From: Symbiodinium microadriaticum
Taxonomy: Eukaryota > Sar > Dinophyceae > Suessiales > Symbiodiniaceae
Direction of reading: 5' to 3'
Assembly: GCA_001939145.1 (NCBI GenBank)
Contig: LSRX01000478.1
Span: 465,505 to 529,504 of the forward strand
DNA length: 64,000 nucleotides
A model generated the notes under the pieces. That model saw nothing but the letters and a program-made list of their open reading frames with translations. It did no database searches and had not been told where the DNA came from. The translations under genes and the position numbers were made by a program. Of this stretch, positions 20,090 to 29,391 are shown in pieces (positions within the stretch are counted from its first letter, which is position 1; each line of letters begins with the position of its first letter).

Positions 20090-20835
20090 NNNNNNNNNNN
20101 NNNNNNNNNNNNNNNNNNNNNNNNNNNNNNNNNNNNNNNNNNNNNNNNNNNNNNNNNNNNNNNNNNNNNNNNNNNNNNNNNNNNNNNNNNNNNNNNNNNN
20201 NNNNNNNNNNNNNNNNNNNNNNNNNNNNNNNNNNNNNNNNNNNNNNNNNNNNNNNNNNNNNNNNNNNNNNNNNNNNNNNNNNNNNNNNNNNNNNNNNNNN
20301 NNNNNNNNNNNNNNNNNNNNNNNNNNNNNNNNNNNNNNNNNNNNNNNNNNNNNNNNNNNNNNNNNNNNNNNNNNNNNNNNNNNNNNNNNNNNNNNNNNNN
20401 NNNNNNNNNNNNNNNNNNNNNNNNNNNNNNNNNNNNNNNNNNNNNNNNNNNNNNNNNNNNNNNNNNNNNNNNNNNNNNNNNNNNNNNNNNNNNNNNNNNN
20501 NNNNNNNNNNNNNNNNNNNNNNNNNNNNNNNNNNNNNNNNNNNNNNNNNNNNNNNNNNNNNNNNNNNNNNNNNNNNNNNNNNNNNNNNNNNNNNNNNNNN
20601 NNNNNNNNNNNNNNNNNNNNNNNNNNNNNNNNNNNNNNNNNNNNNNNNNNNNNNNNNNNNNNNNNNNNNNNNNNNNNNNNNNNNNNNNNNNNNNNNNNNN
20701 NNNNNNNNNNNNNNNNNNNNNNNNNNNNNNNNNNNNNNNNNNNNNNNNNNNNNNNNNNNNNNNNNNNNNNNNNNNNNNNNNNNNNNNNNNNNNNNNNNNN
20801 NNNNNNNNNNNNNNNNNNNNNNNNNNNNNNNNNNN
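20090..20835. other. Assembly gap, 746 N
   Basis: Unsequenced. Sequence character changes completely across it, from GC-rich coding-like to telomere/element-rich. Confidence 0.99.
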
Positions 20836-20913
20836 CCCGGGAGGATCTAAAGTAGATCCCCTCATTTGGGACCCTAAGGGATCTGCTTTCTAGATTTTTG
20901 CGGGGGTCTGGGT
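20836..20913. mobile_element. Family A element, left end in gap
   Basis: Starts at CCCGGGAGGATC directly after the Ns and ends GCGGGGGTCTGGGT. The interior is shortened. Confidence 0.75.
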
Positions 20914-20944
20914 TGGGGTTCTCTTCGACGTTCGGGGTCGGTAC

Positions 20945-21050
20945 TTTTTTGGTGGTGCATGGCTTTTTGGGGCTTAGGGTTTAGGGTTTAGGGTTTACCT
21001 TTTTTGTGGTGCATGGCTTTTTGGGGCTTAGGGTTTAGGGCTTAGGGTTT
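20945..21050. repeat. Tandem duplication of a TTTAGGG-bearing block, about 55 bp
   Basis: GGTGCATGGCTTTTTGGGGC plus TTAGGGTTTAGGG occurs twice in a row. A third partial unit starts at about 21050. Confidence 0.8.
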
Positions 21051-21282
21051 ACTTGTTTCAAGTACATGGGCTTTTGGGGTGTAGGGTTCAGGGCTTGGGG
21101 CTCACGGGACTATGAGGGGTTTGGGAATTTTTATGGTTGAAGCATGAGAGCATCGACTCGCGCAGTTTTCCATGGCAGGGTGGATTTGCCAGGAAGGCTG
21201 CTGCTCGCCCAAAGGCCCTGCACTCATCCAGGAAATAGATCCCTACACCCTAAAGCCTGAGCCTTTGATGATGGCTTCCTAC

Positions 21283-21401
21283 CCAGAGCCCCAGGAGGAT
21301 CTCGAAAGTAGATCTCCTAGTTTGGGACCCTAACGGCTAGAGGGTACTTTATAGGAACCCCCTTCAGGGATCTACTTTTTGCATCCTCCCAGGGGTCTGG
21401 G
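21283..21401. mobile_element. Family A element flanked by a 17-bp direct repeat
   Basis: CCAGAGCCCCAGGAGGATC...ATCCTCCCAGGGGTCTGGG. TGATGATGGCTTCCTAC (21266-21282) before it and TGATGATGGCTTGCTAC (21402-21418) after it differ at one base. Confidence 0.85.
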
Positions 21402-21648
21402 TGATGATGGCTTGCTACGGAGCAACGACTTGTAGAATCGCGTAGCATTCGCGGGGTGAATGGGGTTTAACTTTCTAGATTCTCTCAGAGGCTCCCCCAA
21501 AACCCAAATCCTTTACATGGGACCCTATACCACTAAAGGGTACTTTATAGGGACCCCAAGAAGCTAGAAAACAAAGCCTTGCAAAGAAGATGCTCATCTT
21601 AGCTCATAGGATGGAAGGATACCTTTCTTCTTGTCTTTAGATCCGTTA

Positions 21649-21777
21649 ACCCAGACTCGCGGGAGGATCTTAAAACAAAGATCCCTTAAAGGGGGGGGGG
21701 GTCCTATAAAGTACCCTTTAGTAGTTAGGGTCCCAAATTAGGGGATCTACTTTTTAGATCCTCCCGGGCGTCTGGGA
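21649..21777. mobile_element. Family A element
   Basis: ACCCAGACTCGCGGGAGGATC...GATCCTCCCGGGCGTCTGGG with a standard core. Confidence 0.88.
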
Positions 21778-21795
21778 AAGGGTCTGGGTAGTGCC

Positions 21796-21852
21796 ATGCA
21801 AGTTGCAGGCATCGGAGGACGGGTGGCATTTGGATGGACCCTCAGTTCATCG
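21796..21852 (+). CDS. Weak candidate exon between two family A elements
   Basis: ATG at 21796 or the CAG acceptor at 21806-21808 leads into VAGIGGRVAFGWTLSS, and a GTGAGC donor follows at 21853. The reading frame also runs on into the next element. Confidence 0.25.
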
Positions 21853-21896
21853 GTGAGCAGCAGTACACCGCCCGATCGTCGCACCCTCAGTAGCCC

Positions 21897-22034
21897 CCCC
21901 AGAACCCCCGGGGAGGATCCCAAAAGTAGATCCCCAAATTTTGGACCCTGTACTAAACTACCACTACCACGGGGTACGTTATAGGAACCCCCTTAAGGGA
22001 TCTACTTTTTGGGATCCTCCAGGGGGTCGGGGTA
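21897..22034. mobile_element. Family A element
   Basis: CCCCAGAACCCCCGGGGAGG...GGGATCCTCCAGGGGGTCGGGG. TAGCCC occurs on both outer sides. Confidence 0.85.
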
Positions 22035-22200
22035 GCCCGAGCTTATGGGCTTCAGGGTTTCGGGTTTAGGGTGGCTTCTTTTACATTTAGGACCAGTCAG
22101 AATGCTTGTTGCTTCGTTTCGACCACTATTCTGGGTTCTTGTTAAGGGATTCAATCAAATTTGGGGCTCTGCTTTCTAGATCCTCCCAGCATTCTGGGTT

Positions 22201-22293
22201 CAACGGAAGATGGAGGCTGTGCAAATTCTGATTGATTCTCTTAGGGTTCCTGCCTCCCTCATGATCGATGGGGTCACAGCGGCTCTAAGCTAG
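22201..22293 (+). CDS. Candidate terminal exon, function unknown
   Basis: Directly after a family A right-end remnant (TAGATCCTCCCAGCATTCTGGG, 22176-22197) the frame reads QRKMEAVQILIDSLRVPASL, MIDGVTAALS, then TAG: 31 codons with good amphipathic character. An internal ATG (22210) could also start it. Confidence 0.38.
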   Translation, partial: QRKMEAVQILIDSLRVPASLMIDGVTAALS

Positions 22294-22334
22294 CTCAAAC
22301 TTCCCGTGCTCGGTCCAAAGCGCTGACGCAGGAG

Positions 22335-22450
22335 CAGGAGGAGGGAAGATCATCATCGTCATCCTCATCATAAGAGCAGGGGCAGTTCCCACCGCAGTGC
22401 CGGTGTCGTATTCGTTGTCGTCGTCGTCCTCCTCCTCCTGCTGCGCCGCT
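22335..22450. repeat. ATC/GTC/CTC trinucleotide-rich patch
   Basis: Interrupted (ATC)n, (GTC)n and (CTC)n. An open frame on the minus strand merely translates it as D/E runs. Confidence 0.7.
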
Positions 22451-22719
22451 TTTTTCATACTAATGTGCACGTGAGAGGCCAGAAAATGGCAACAACGATG
22501 GAATGAGAGTTTGAGATCAATTGCACGCCAACCCTGGCCCCAAACCCCAAACTGTACAACCGAAGACCCTCAACTTAGAAACAAAAATCCCTCAGGAAAA
22601 GGTCAGGTCACAAACCCCTTGGCTTTAAACCGCCAAACTCCTGCAGGCCCAAAATCAAGACCCTTCGCACCCAGAAGCCCCAAGCCCCTAGGAACCCAAA
22701 GCCCAGAATCCTTGAACTC

Positions 22720-22957
22720 TACTTGGAGGTTCATGGACTTCCCAGAGAACCCAATACCCCTTAATTAAGGAATGTATCTTAAATTTTAGGGGCCTTAATA
22801 TTATGATTTAAGGTATATTCCTTAATTAAGGGGTATTGGGTGCTCTGGGTTTATAAGTACTGTCATAAGTACCTTATTTGGGGGTTATAAGTAATTAGAA
22901 GTATAGATATCTTTGTTTGTTTAACCCTAGTTACTACGTCCCGTGAGCCTTTAAGTA
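22720..22957. mobile_element. Family B element with a family C element inserted in it
   Basis: TACTTGGAGGTTCATGGACTT (left B end) stops at 22740. The remaining B sequence resumes as TTATAAGTACTGTCATAAG and ends GTGAGCCTTTAAGTA at 22957. The 109-bp family C element in between is listed separately. Confidence 0.9.
22741..22849. mobile_element. Family C element nested in family B
   Basis: CCCAGAGAACCCAATACCCC...GGGGTATTGGGTGCTCTGGG around CCTTAATTAAGG-type palindromes. Confidence 0.92.
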
Positions 22958-23130
22958 CCACCGGAAACCCTTGAGGCTTTTGAAAGCACAGCGCACCCAG
23001 ACCCGCAAGCCCTCAAGACCTAGACCCGAGAAGGCCAACCAGAGAAACTAAGAGGTTTAGGGTTTAGGGTTAGGGTTTAGGGTTTCGGGTTTAAGCCTAA
23101 AGCCCTAAAACCGTCAGAGCCGAATGACAT

Positions 23131-23208
23131 ACCCAGACCCCCGGGAGGATCCAAAAAGTAGATCCATTAAGGGGGTTCCTATAAAGTAATATCTCGGGGG
23201 TCTGGGTA
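23131..23208. mobile_element. Family A element, internally deleted (78 bp)
   Basis: TACCCAGACCCCCGGGAGG...CTCGGGGGTCTGGGTA with most of the right interior lost. TA on both sides. Confidence 0.88.
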
Positions 23209-23295
23209 GTGATAGGAATAACTATCATCATAATACTCATGATAGCTGAAACTTTTGTCAAAGTATCACTCCCGAACAAGAACAGCCAATAGTAG

Positions 23296-23400
23296 TGCGC
23301 GGCAGCAGCACCATTCATGCACGCGCAGCGGCAGGATGCTCGCGACTTGGTGAAACTATTCCTCGCTTTGCGAGCAGCAGCACCAGCAGCAGCAACAACA
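23296..23400 (+). CDS. Candidate exon with low-complexity tail
   Basis: The frame reads CAAAAPFMHAQRQDARDLVK then LFLALRAAAPAAATTTA, GC-rich with a good helix. It is followed by possible GC donor GCAAGA. Function is unknown and part is an alanine/threonine microsatellite. Confidence 0.33.
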
Positions 23401-23410
23401 ACAGCAAGAA

Positions 23411-23793
23411 GCCTAAACCCGAAACCCTAAACCCTGATAGATCCCTTCAAGGAACCCTAGCCCTTAAAAGCTACATGGGAAGCCTAAACCCTAAAGCCGA
23501 GACCCCAAAGCAACAACAAGCTTCTCCTAGCTCCCCTATTCTCCTAAACCCTAAACCCGAGACCCTAACCAACAACAAACATCAGAGCTACCATTAAGGG
23601 TACCTTATCTTGGGGTCCTTACAATAAGGATCCTGCTATTTAGGGTACTATAATATGGTCCCCTACCCAGGTGCTGCTCTAAACCCCAAAACCCAAAACC
23701 CAAAGCCAACAACAAGCTTCCTTTAGCAACCCTAAACCATAATATGGTCCCCTATCCAGGCCCTAAACCCTAAACCCTAAACCCTAAACCCAG
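23411..23793. repeat. C-strand CCCTAAA tracts with a family F core fragment
   Basis: Four CCCTAAACCC tracts; between them 23595-23668 matches the family F interior (GGGTACCTTATCTTGGGGTC, AATAAGGATCCTGCTATTTA). Confidence 0.75.
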
Positions 23794-23899
23794 GCGCTAC
23801 TCGTGCTCGGGGCAGCTGATGTCGCTGGAACGCATGGCACCGGAGGTTCGGCGCCTTCCCGGACCCGATGAGAAGGAAAAAATAAAACAGGGGATTTAG
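23794..23899 (+). CDS. Candidate exon bounded by telomere-like tracts
   Basis: A CAG formed at the end of a CCCTAAACCC array (23791-23793) precedes a frame reading RYSCSGQLMSLERMAPEVRR then LPGPDEKEKIKQ. The frame ends at a TAG supplied by the following GATTTAGGG array (23897-23899). Basic/charged, no family recognised. Confidence 0.4.
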
Positions 23900-24165
23900 G
23901 GTTTAGGGGTTGAGGGTTTAGTTTTAGGGGTTTAGGGGTTCAGGGTTTAAGGGTTTACGGGTTTAGGGGTTCAGGGCTTTAGGGGTTTAGGAGTTTAGGG
24001 TTTGGGGTTTGGGGGTTTAGGGGTTTAGGGTTTAGGGGTTTAGGGTGTAGGGTTTGGGGGTCTAGAGGTTTAGGGTTTAGGGGTTTAGGGTGTAGGGTTT
24101 GGGGGTCTAGAGGTTTAGGGTTTAGGGTCTGAGGGTTTAGGGTTTAAGGGTGCTTTATGTAAGGG
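23893..24165 (+). repeat. Long degenerate TTTAGGG array
   Basis: About 35 units of TTTAGGG/TTTAGGGG variants, including a direct duplication of GGGTGTAGGGTTTGGGGGTC. Confidence 0.95.
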
Positions 24166-24334
24166 TTCCTCGCTCCAGGATACTTGGTTTGGGGTTTAGG
24201 ACTTGATCGGCTTGGCTTTTGGGGACCCCCTGGCTACGAACGGCGGTCGCCCAGGGCCTTGAGAAAGGTACCTCAAAGCTGGGGCGTTGGTGTCGCGGGG
24301 TTCAGGGCACAGAGCGAACAGTGAACATCTGCAT

Positions 24335-24438
24335 TACGTTTGATGATATAATTCCTGCATTACCCAAATAAGGAATATACCACAATTCCCATAGTTTAGG
24401 GTCCTTAAGGTAATGCAGGATTTATACCATCAACAGTA
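24335..24438. mobile_element. Family D element, TA-flanked
   Basis: TACGTTTGATGATATAATTCC and GATTTATACCATCAACAGTA. It abuts the 3' end of a minus-strand open frame. Confidence 0.9.
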
Positions 24439-24612
24439 TTGACATCTCGAATATGTCCCTGTAGAGCTGTGCTGTGACATAGCCGATACGCTAGTTTTAG
24501 CAGGCCCAGGTTGACCGTCTTTCCAACATGGGCCTTGCAGTTCACGTCAAACACATTCAACGTGTAAGCCCTTCTTGTGCGCAGGTTGCAGACGAAGTTC
24601 CATGGAACCCAA
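24439..24612 (-). CDS. Candidate minus-strand exon, function unknown
   Basis: On the minus strand the frame reads WNFVCNLRTRRAYTLNVFDV, then NCKAHVGKTVNLGLLKLAYR, then LCHSTALQGHIRDVN, and runs into the family D element. Composition is protein-like. A shorter alternative frame begins MELRLQPAHKKG at 24604. Confidence 0.38.
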
Positions 24613-24780
24613 ACCCCAAACCCCCTAAACCCAAAACCCAAACACCCACAAGCCCCTAAACCCAAAAGCCTAGACCCAAACCAAAACACGCACAAACCCC
24701 TAAACCCAAGAGCCTAAACCCCAAACCCAAAACACCCAAAAGCCTAAACCCTAAACCCTAGCCCCGTAAACCCCTAAGCC
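24600..24780. repeat. C-strand degenerate CCCTAAA/CCCCAAA tract
   Basis: Repeated CCCCAAACCCAAAACACCC-type units, partly overlapping the start of the minus-strand frame. Confidence 0.8.
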
Positions 24781-24830
24781 TCAGCTTTGTCAGGCTCCTT
24801 GCAGCAGTATCCCCAAAGCCCGAGTTGTTG

Positions 24831-24957
24831 GTCCTACTTGGAGGTTCATACAACTTAGAGGGTTTAGGGCTTAGATCCCATGAAGGACCCGTGTTAAAGA
24901 GCCTTTTAGGGAACCCTATAACCCTAGTTACTAAGCTCCATGAGCCTTTAAGTAAAG
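24831..24957. mobile_element. Family B element, diverged
   Basis: TACTTGGAGGTTCATACAAC left and TCCATGAGCCTTTAAGTA right, TA on both sides, with a TTTAGGG fragment inside. Confidence 0.8.
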
Positions 24958-24962
24958 GCTAT

Positions 24963-25187
24963 CCAGAGAACCCAACACCCCGTAATTGAGGAATATACCC
25001 TTAAATTATAGGGGCCTTAATGTGATAAGTTTAAGGTATATTCCTTAATTAAGGAATATATACCTTAAGTTACCATAGGAACCCTAGTACGATTTTAAGG
25101 TAGATTCCTTAATTAAGGGGATATTAAGTTTAAGGCCCCTATAATTTAGGGTATCTTCCTTGATAAAGGGGCATTGGGTTCTCTGCG
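24963..25187. mobile_element. Family C element, long form (225 bp)
   Basis: CCAGAGAACCCAACACCCC...GGCATTGGGTTCTCTG with an internally repeated CCTTAATTAAGG block. Confidence 0.85.
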
Positions 25188-25215
25188 TAGAACCTGAGTC
25201 ACCAACCGACCTCAG

Positions 25216-25301
25216 CCCGAGGACTCGAAGCCAAAAGAGTAGTCCGAAGCCTTGGGAGCTGCAATCCTACTGCTGATGATGGAAAGAACCCATCGGGTTG
25301 A
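25216..25301 (+). CDS. Candidate terminal exon, function unknown
   Basis: CTCAG acceptor at 25211-25215, then RGLEAKRVVRSLGSCNPTAD, DGKNPSG and TGA at 25299-25301. A TTTAGGG array starts right after the stop. Confidence 0.38.
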
Positions 25302-25407
25302 TTGGGGTTTAGGGGTCTAGGGGTTTAAGGGGTTTAGGGGTTTAGGGTTTAGCGGTTTAGGGTTTAGGGGTTAAGGGTTTAGGGTTTAGGGGTTTGGGGT
25401 TTAGGGT
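25300..25407 (+). repeat. TTTAGGG array
   Basis: Near-perfect units with occasional extra G. Confidence 0.92.
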
Positions 25408-25500
25408 TCCTGCATTACCATAGGGACCCTACCCTAAACTATGAGAGTTATTGTATATTACGTATTGTGGGTAATGCAGGATTTGTATCATGAACCGTAT
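25408..25500. mobile_element. Family D element, left end missing
   Basis: TCCTGCATTACCATAGGG...AATGCAGGATTTGTATCATG then AACCGTA. The first arm is replaced by the TTTAGGG array. Confidence 0.75.
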
Positions 25501-25503
25501 GAC

Positions 25504-25578
25504 ACCCATGGAGCCAAGCTCATCGTTGCCAGCTCAATCCCCGTGCAGATCCTCCTGCATTCCGATCCAGACATGTAG
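25504..25578 (+). CDS. Candidate exon, function unknown
   Basis: Reads THGAKLIVASSIPVQILLHS, DPDM, TAG directly after the family D remnant. A second open frame, 25600-25797 (GLVQRDTSTFGRRVSNIVAM onwards), follows after a TTTAGGG tract and may be a further exon. Confidence 0.33.
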   Translation, partial: THGAKLIVASSIPVQILLHSDPDM

Positions 25579-25599
25579 GGTTTAGGGTTTAGGGTATGG

Positions 25600-25797
25600 A
25601 TGCGCAGCACATGGGAGGATGTATCCATGAGACCCCCGACTTGTTGCATCTTCGTTATTGTCAGTGGCTTGTCTGGGCTGGTCCAGAGGGACACGAGCAC
25701 ATTTGGGCGACGGGTTTCCAACATCGTCGCAATGCAGCTGGACGTGCTTTTCTGGAAGAGAGATCGCTTGTTTCGAGTTTCCTGGGTCGGTGTTGAC
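25600..25797 (+). CDS. Candidate exon, function unknown
   Basis: ATG-initiated frame. The best part is QRDTSTFGRRVSNIVAMQLD then VLFWKRDRLFRVSW before a GTCGGT that could be a donor. It ends in translated CCCAAACCC repeat. Unrecognised. Confidence 0.33.
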
Positions 25798-25969
25798 CCC
25801 AAACCCAAAACCCTAAACCCCTAAACCCTAAACCCCAAACCCCTAAACCCTAAACCCCCAACCCCTAAACCCCTACACCCAGTAGTGCGTAGGTTTGGTT
25901 GCACAGGGACCTCTTGTACCTCGCGGACGCAAAAAGGCGTGTGCGAAAAAAAAAAACCGAACCGTAATC

Positions 25970-26110
25970 ATCGAAAAACCTGCAGGAATTTGCAATGTGA
26001 CGCTCTCATCTCCATCTGAAGAAGTTGTCTGAAGATCAGGATGTCTTGCAATAAATTCTGGGCAAGGGCAAGCTTAAGAACAGTTGTCCCTCCAACGAAA
26101 ACGGGAGAGC
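25970..26110 (-). pseudogene. Possible ankyrin-like remnant
   Basis: The minus-strand frame contains GGTTVLKLALAQNLLQDILI, which loosely matches an ankyrin helix pair (G-T-x-L-x-x-A). A single degenerate unit, so weak. Confidence 0.25.
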
Positions 26111-26344
26111 TTGCTTGCCTTCCATGGTCAGAAGCTTGCCAGCAATCACGGTACAAATCAGAAGAGGGAAACAGGTGAGAACATCCTCGCGATCAAGGAC
26201 AATGCCGCAAAGCGAGACAAGGACGGCAAGAATGCAAATGGCATGTAGTTGTCTGGCATTGCAGAGCCATATCCAGTGAAGCCTTGCCATGCAATATGTG
26301 GGATGGCCGTTTTTCACCCTGACGCTTCAACCCGCCCGCTTCCG

Positions 26345-26935
26345 CCCATATCTTGTACGGGGGGTCGGCGAGGTGAAGGACTTCATCCAGGGCCGGCGCA
26401 TCGGTATGTGCTGGTCCCGGCATGGCCCGGGTACGTCCTAGCGCCGTGTGAGCAACGGCCTGCTGAACCGCTACGGGGAGAACGCTCCACCAGCGGCGGG
26501 CCCAGGCAGCCTACGCCGACGCTCGCACAGCCGGTGGGGCTCGGTGCGCGCGGAGGGCGACCAGGCGTTGGACCAGCTTCACTGCGTCAGCATTCCACCG
26601 GCCACCCACTTCGCATCCGAGCACGCATAGGGCTTGCGCGCCACCTGTCGCGAGCTCAGGGTAGGTGGCACTCCCGCAGCGGCCGGGTGCGAGCGGGAGT
26701 TGGAGCCGGAGCCTGCGGCGCAACGCGATCTGCATTGCCTCAGGGGTGATCGAGGTGTGGGGGTCGCTTGGGATAGCTTGGAGCCATGCAGCGGCGTGCG
26801 AACCGGCCTGGGAACGCAAAAGCGCACGGTGGGAAGGCGGCAAAGAAGGCAGCAGCACGTGGTCGCGGAAGAAAAGGTTCCGTGTGCGCGACGCACAGTG
26901 TTGCCACCCATGCCTCCGTGCTTCAGAAGCTGTCC
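26345..26935 (-). pseudogene. C-terminal part of a dinoflagellate reverse transcriptase
   Basis: The minus strand reads RTRNLFFRDHVLLPSLPPSH, RALLRSQAGSHAAAWLQAIP, then ITPEAMQIALRRRLRLQLPL. It continues TYPELATGGAQALCVLGCEV, GGRWNADAVKLVQRL and, after a TAG at about 26510, AAWARRWWSVLPVAVQQAVA with ...DAPALDEVLHLADPP. This is the conserved region downstream of the RT palm in the same family as the + strand copy at 17.8-19.4 kb, which lacks most of this block. The catalytic part is missing. The in-frame stop marks it as decayed. Confidence 0.65.
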
Positions 26936-27052
26936 GTAGGCAGGTTGGTCCACGAGCGTCAGTGAGGCAGCGGACCGCCCAGTCCGAGAAGGCCGGNTCC
27001 TTAAAGAAAATCTAAACAGGGATTTATAGGGTTTTATAAGGGTGTCGGGTTT

Positions 27053-27172
27053 AGGATCTAGAAAGTAGAACCCCCAATTTGGGACCCTGTATTACTAAAG
27101 GGTACTTTAGAGGAACACCCCTTAAGGGATCAACTTTTTGGATTTTTTGGGGGGGTCTGGGAAGAGGGGCTG
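27053..27172. mobile_element. Family A element, left terminus lost
   Basis: GGATCTAGAAAGTAGAACCCC...GGATTTTTTGGGGGGGTCTGGG, reverse-type core. It lies 55 bases after the N at 26998. Confidence 0.75.
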
Positions 27173-27707
27173 GGCTTGGGTCTCGCTTGGAGGGCCCGGG
27201 CACAGAGTAATTAACTACCTTAACCCACCAGAACCTACTTTTTTGTAGGGTCCCTGTAAATCCCATATTAGGAACTTACAAAAAGTGGGTTTTGGTGGGA
27301 TAAGGTATTCTGGAGACTTCTATGTATCATAATGGCAATTAGCAGCCCTTTGATAGTGCAGGACTTTGGTAGTTCATGCTTGGCTTGGGCTGCGTGTATC
27401 ATGTAGACTTGCAAGAACACCGCATGGCCTGATCATACAGCTGTACAGCTGTATCAAAGTCTTGTAGAACTGAACAACGCCCTGTCTCTGTAGAGCCTAG
27501 CGCCATAAACCCAAAACTGCATGCCACCTCAATTAGTAATCGTGCGCATTCGCAGCCCCTAGAGAACTCAACATAGCAATCTACCCGTTAATCTACCCCA
27601 AACGACTACTCTCATGGGGTTAGTAGAACCTTTGTGGGACCCGCAGAAAGCCATACACCACCCTTAACGCAGCCATACTTTTGCCTCATAGGACGCTCAT
27701 AGGCTCT
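27173..27707. other. Spacer without recognised features
   Basis: No convincing open frame. A weak inverted repeat around CCACCAGAACCTACTTTTT / AAAAAGTGGGTTTTGGTGGG (27227-27300) is visible, and ACAGCTGTACAGCTGTA at 27440. Confidence 0.4.
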
Positions 27708-27905
27708 TACAAAACCATCATAGAACCCTAAACCCTAAACCCTACTAAAACCATCATAGAACCCTAAACCCTAAACCCCATTAAGACCATCATAGAACCC
27801 TAAACCCTAACCCCATTAAAACCATCATAGAGCCCTAAACCCTAAACCCTATTAAAACCATCATAGAACCCTAAACCCTAGTAAAACCATCATAGAACCC
27901 TAAAC
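27708..27905. repeat. Tandem repeat, about 33-36 bp, built on CCCTAAA
   Basis: Six copies of ACCATCATAGAACCCTAAAC-type units with CCCTATTAAA linkers of variable length. Confidence 0.92.
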
Positions 27906-27913
27906 ACCCAAAG

Positions 27914-27982
27914 GTACCAGGGCCGGTGAAGGTGCGCTTGTTGTTCGAAGCTCTCGATGTGGTGCGGGGCCCTGCCAGTGCC
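27914..27982 (+). CDS. Candidate internal exon, phase 0, GTGAGT donor
   Basis: AAAG at 27910-27913 then 23 codons, VPGPVKVRLLFEALDVVRGP + ASA, ending at a canonical GTGAGT (27983-27988). The upstream intron would contain the tandem CCCTAAA repeat. GC-rich, no family recognised. Confidence 0.42.
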
Positions 27983-28009
27983 GTGAGTTGTCGGGTTCAG
28001 GTTTTTGGT

Positions 28010-28125
28010 TCTTTGGGTTTCAGAGATTTGGGAGCGGGGGCTTTAGGGGTTTGGGGTTGAGGGGTTTAGGGGTTGAGGCGCTAGGGGTTTGGGGTTAAGG
28101 GGTTTGGGGTTGAGGGTTTAGGCTC
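28010..28125 (+). repeat. Degenerate TTTAGGGG tract
   Basis: GGTTTGGGGTTGAGGGGTTT units. Confidence 0.8.
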
Positions 28126-28153
28126 GCAGCGATTTTGAGAGGTTTGGGTGTAC

Positions 28154-28685
28154 CTGGAGTTGACAACTGTAGCTTTACAGAATGATACAGCCCAAAAACA
28201 GATGCAAAGTTGGACCCTCCGTTCAGAGAATCTCTGAACGGTAAACACCATGTCCTGAGCCTTGTAGAAATTTGTATGGAATCGGCCGGGTAAGTCCAGC
28301 CTGTGGGACGTTGACCTTCCGCGGCAGAGAATTTCCGAATCCAGGCTGGGACGGATTGAAGAGGCAGTCGCAACCCTACAAATAACCCAGTTAGGTAATT
28401 ATCAGCTGGCTTGCAAAGACAGCAAATCCATGACATGCTGAAGCCAGGTTTGCAGCAGTAAGCAGCTGCTGCAAATTCAGGATCGTTCGTGGGTGCGGGT
28501 ATTACATGTGCGGATGACAAAGCTTGGATTATAACAGTGTGCAGTCCCAGTTTGAGGCAATTTGCAACAAGCAGAACCCCCAAAAGGGATCTAGCCATAA
28601 GGGTGCTGAAGGCGGTCGTGGATATTTTGAGCTCAACAATGACAGCTGCCGCACTCCTGGTCTGGAGCAATTGGACGCGCCGCAA
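28154..28685 (-). CDS. Long minus-strand exon, possible secreted or membrane protein
   Basis: The minus strand is open for 196 codons; the plausible part ends at ...KLQLSTPG before a GTACAC donor at 28153. An internal methionine at about 28592 begins MARSLLGVLLVANCLKLGLH, which looks like a signal peptide or membrane anchor. The body contains several cysteines (AYCCKPGFSMSWICCLCKPA). The last codons of the open frame translate CCCTAAA-like repeat, supporting a donor before them. The + strand frame over 28523-28690 is shorter and treated as a shadow. Family unknown. Confidence 0.42.
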
Positions 28686-28877
28686 ACCTTAAAGCCCTCA
28701 AAGCCGTGAAGCCCAAACTCAAAAACAACACAATCTCCCAAGCGGCTAAACCAGGAAACCTCCTAACCCCAAAGCCCCCAAGCCTCCTGAGCCCTAAAAT
28801 CTGGACCCAAAAAACACACTTCCTCTAGGCCCTGAACCCTGAAAGCCGCGAACCCTTAAAGCCCGCGAGCATTGAAG

Positions 28878-28973
28878 GCCGTGCTCGTGGATTTCGCTTC
28901 CGGGCAGCACATAGACGTCATACAGGGGGCCTCCTCTTCAGAAGGGATTTCTGTCGGGATTAAAGGGTGGTAG
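28878..28973 (+). CDS. Candidate terminal exon, function unknown
   Basis: TGAAG acceptor then 32 codons: AVLVDFASGQHIDVIQGASS, SEGISVGIKGW, TAG. Beta-rich, GC-rich at the start. Confidence 0.4.
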   Translation, partial: AVLVDFASGQHIDVIQGASSSEGISVGIKGW

Positions 28974-29187
28974 GGCGTAGGATTCATTTTCGGTGTGGTG
29001 AACGGTTTTTGTTGGCCGGCTATTGGCTCAGGGTGTTCCGGGTTGGTTCATTTATATAGGGTTTTTTGGTGATTTTAGCCTCGGCCACATTTCAACCAAG
29101 TCGTTGGGCTCAGGGATCTGTGACCCTGAACCTTCAGAACCAGGATCTCTCTGCTTGCCAGCTAGAGAGCTGCCATGTTTGTCGAAT

Positions 29188-29290
29188 GTAGGGGCTCAAA
29201 TCATTACCAATACTTATCTTGGGGGGGGGTCCTTGTTAGACTTAGAGTAGAATGGGCGCCAAACCCTCTTCTGATTATAAAGGCCCCTAT
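29188..29290. mobile_element. Family G element, TA-flanked
   Basis: TAGGGGCTCAAATCATTACC left and TTATAAAGGCCCCTA right, with core TACTTATCTTGGGGG. Confidence 0.85.
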
Positions 29291-29330
29291 AGTATCTGCC
29301 CATTGGAGGAACCCCGCATGCCCTGAACAG

Positions 29331-29389
29331 CGTCAACGATGTGCAGGATGCGTACCAAGTGCTGCTGCTAGAGGCTGTGCTGGTGCAAG
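29331..29389 (+). CDS. Candidate exon next to a family A element
   Basis: After GAACAG the frame reads VNDVQDAYQVLLLEAVLVQE. Another frame of the same GC-rich bases is also open, so support is limited. Confidence 0.28.
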
Positions 29390-29391
29390 AG

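Noticed and set aside
19568..20893. Open frames of 300-440 codons over the gap
   Set aside because: They are open only because the Ns cannot contain stops.
28523..28690. + strand exon (YNSVQSQFEAICNKQNP...)
   Set aside because: It overlaps a much longer minus-strand frame with a signal-like start and a donor site; only one is likely to be real.
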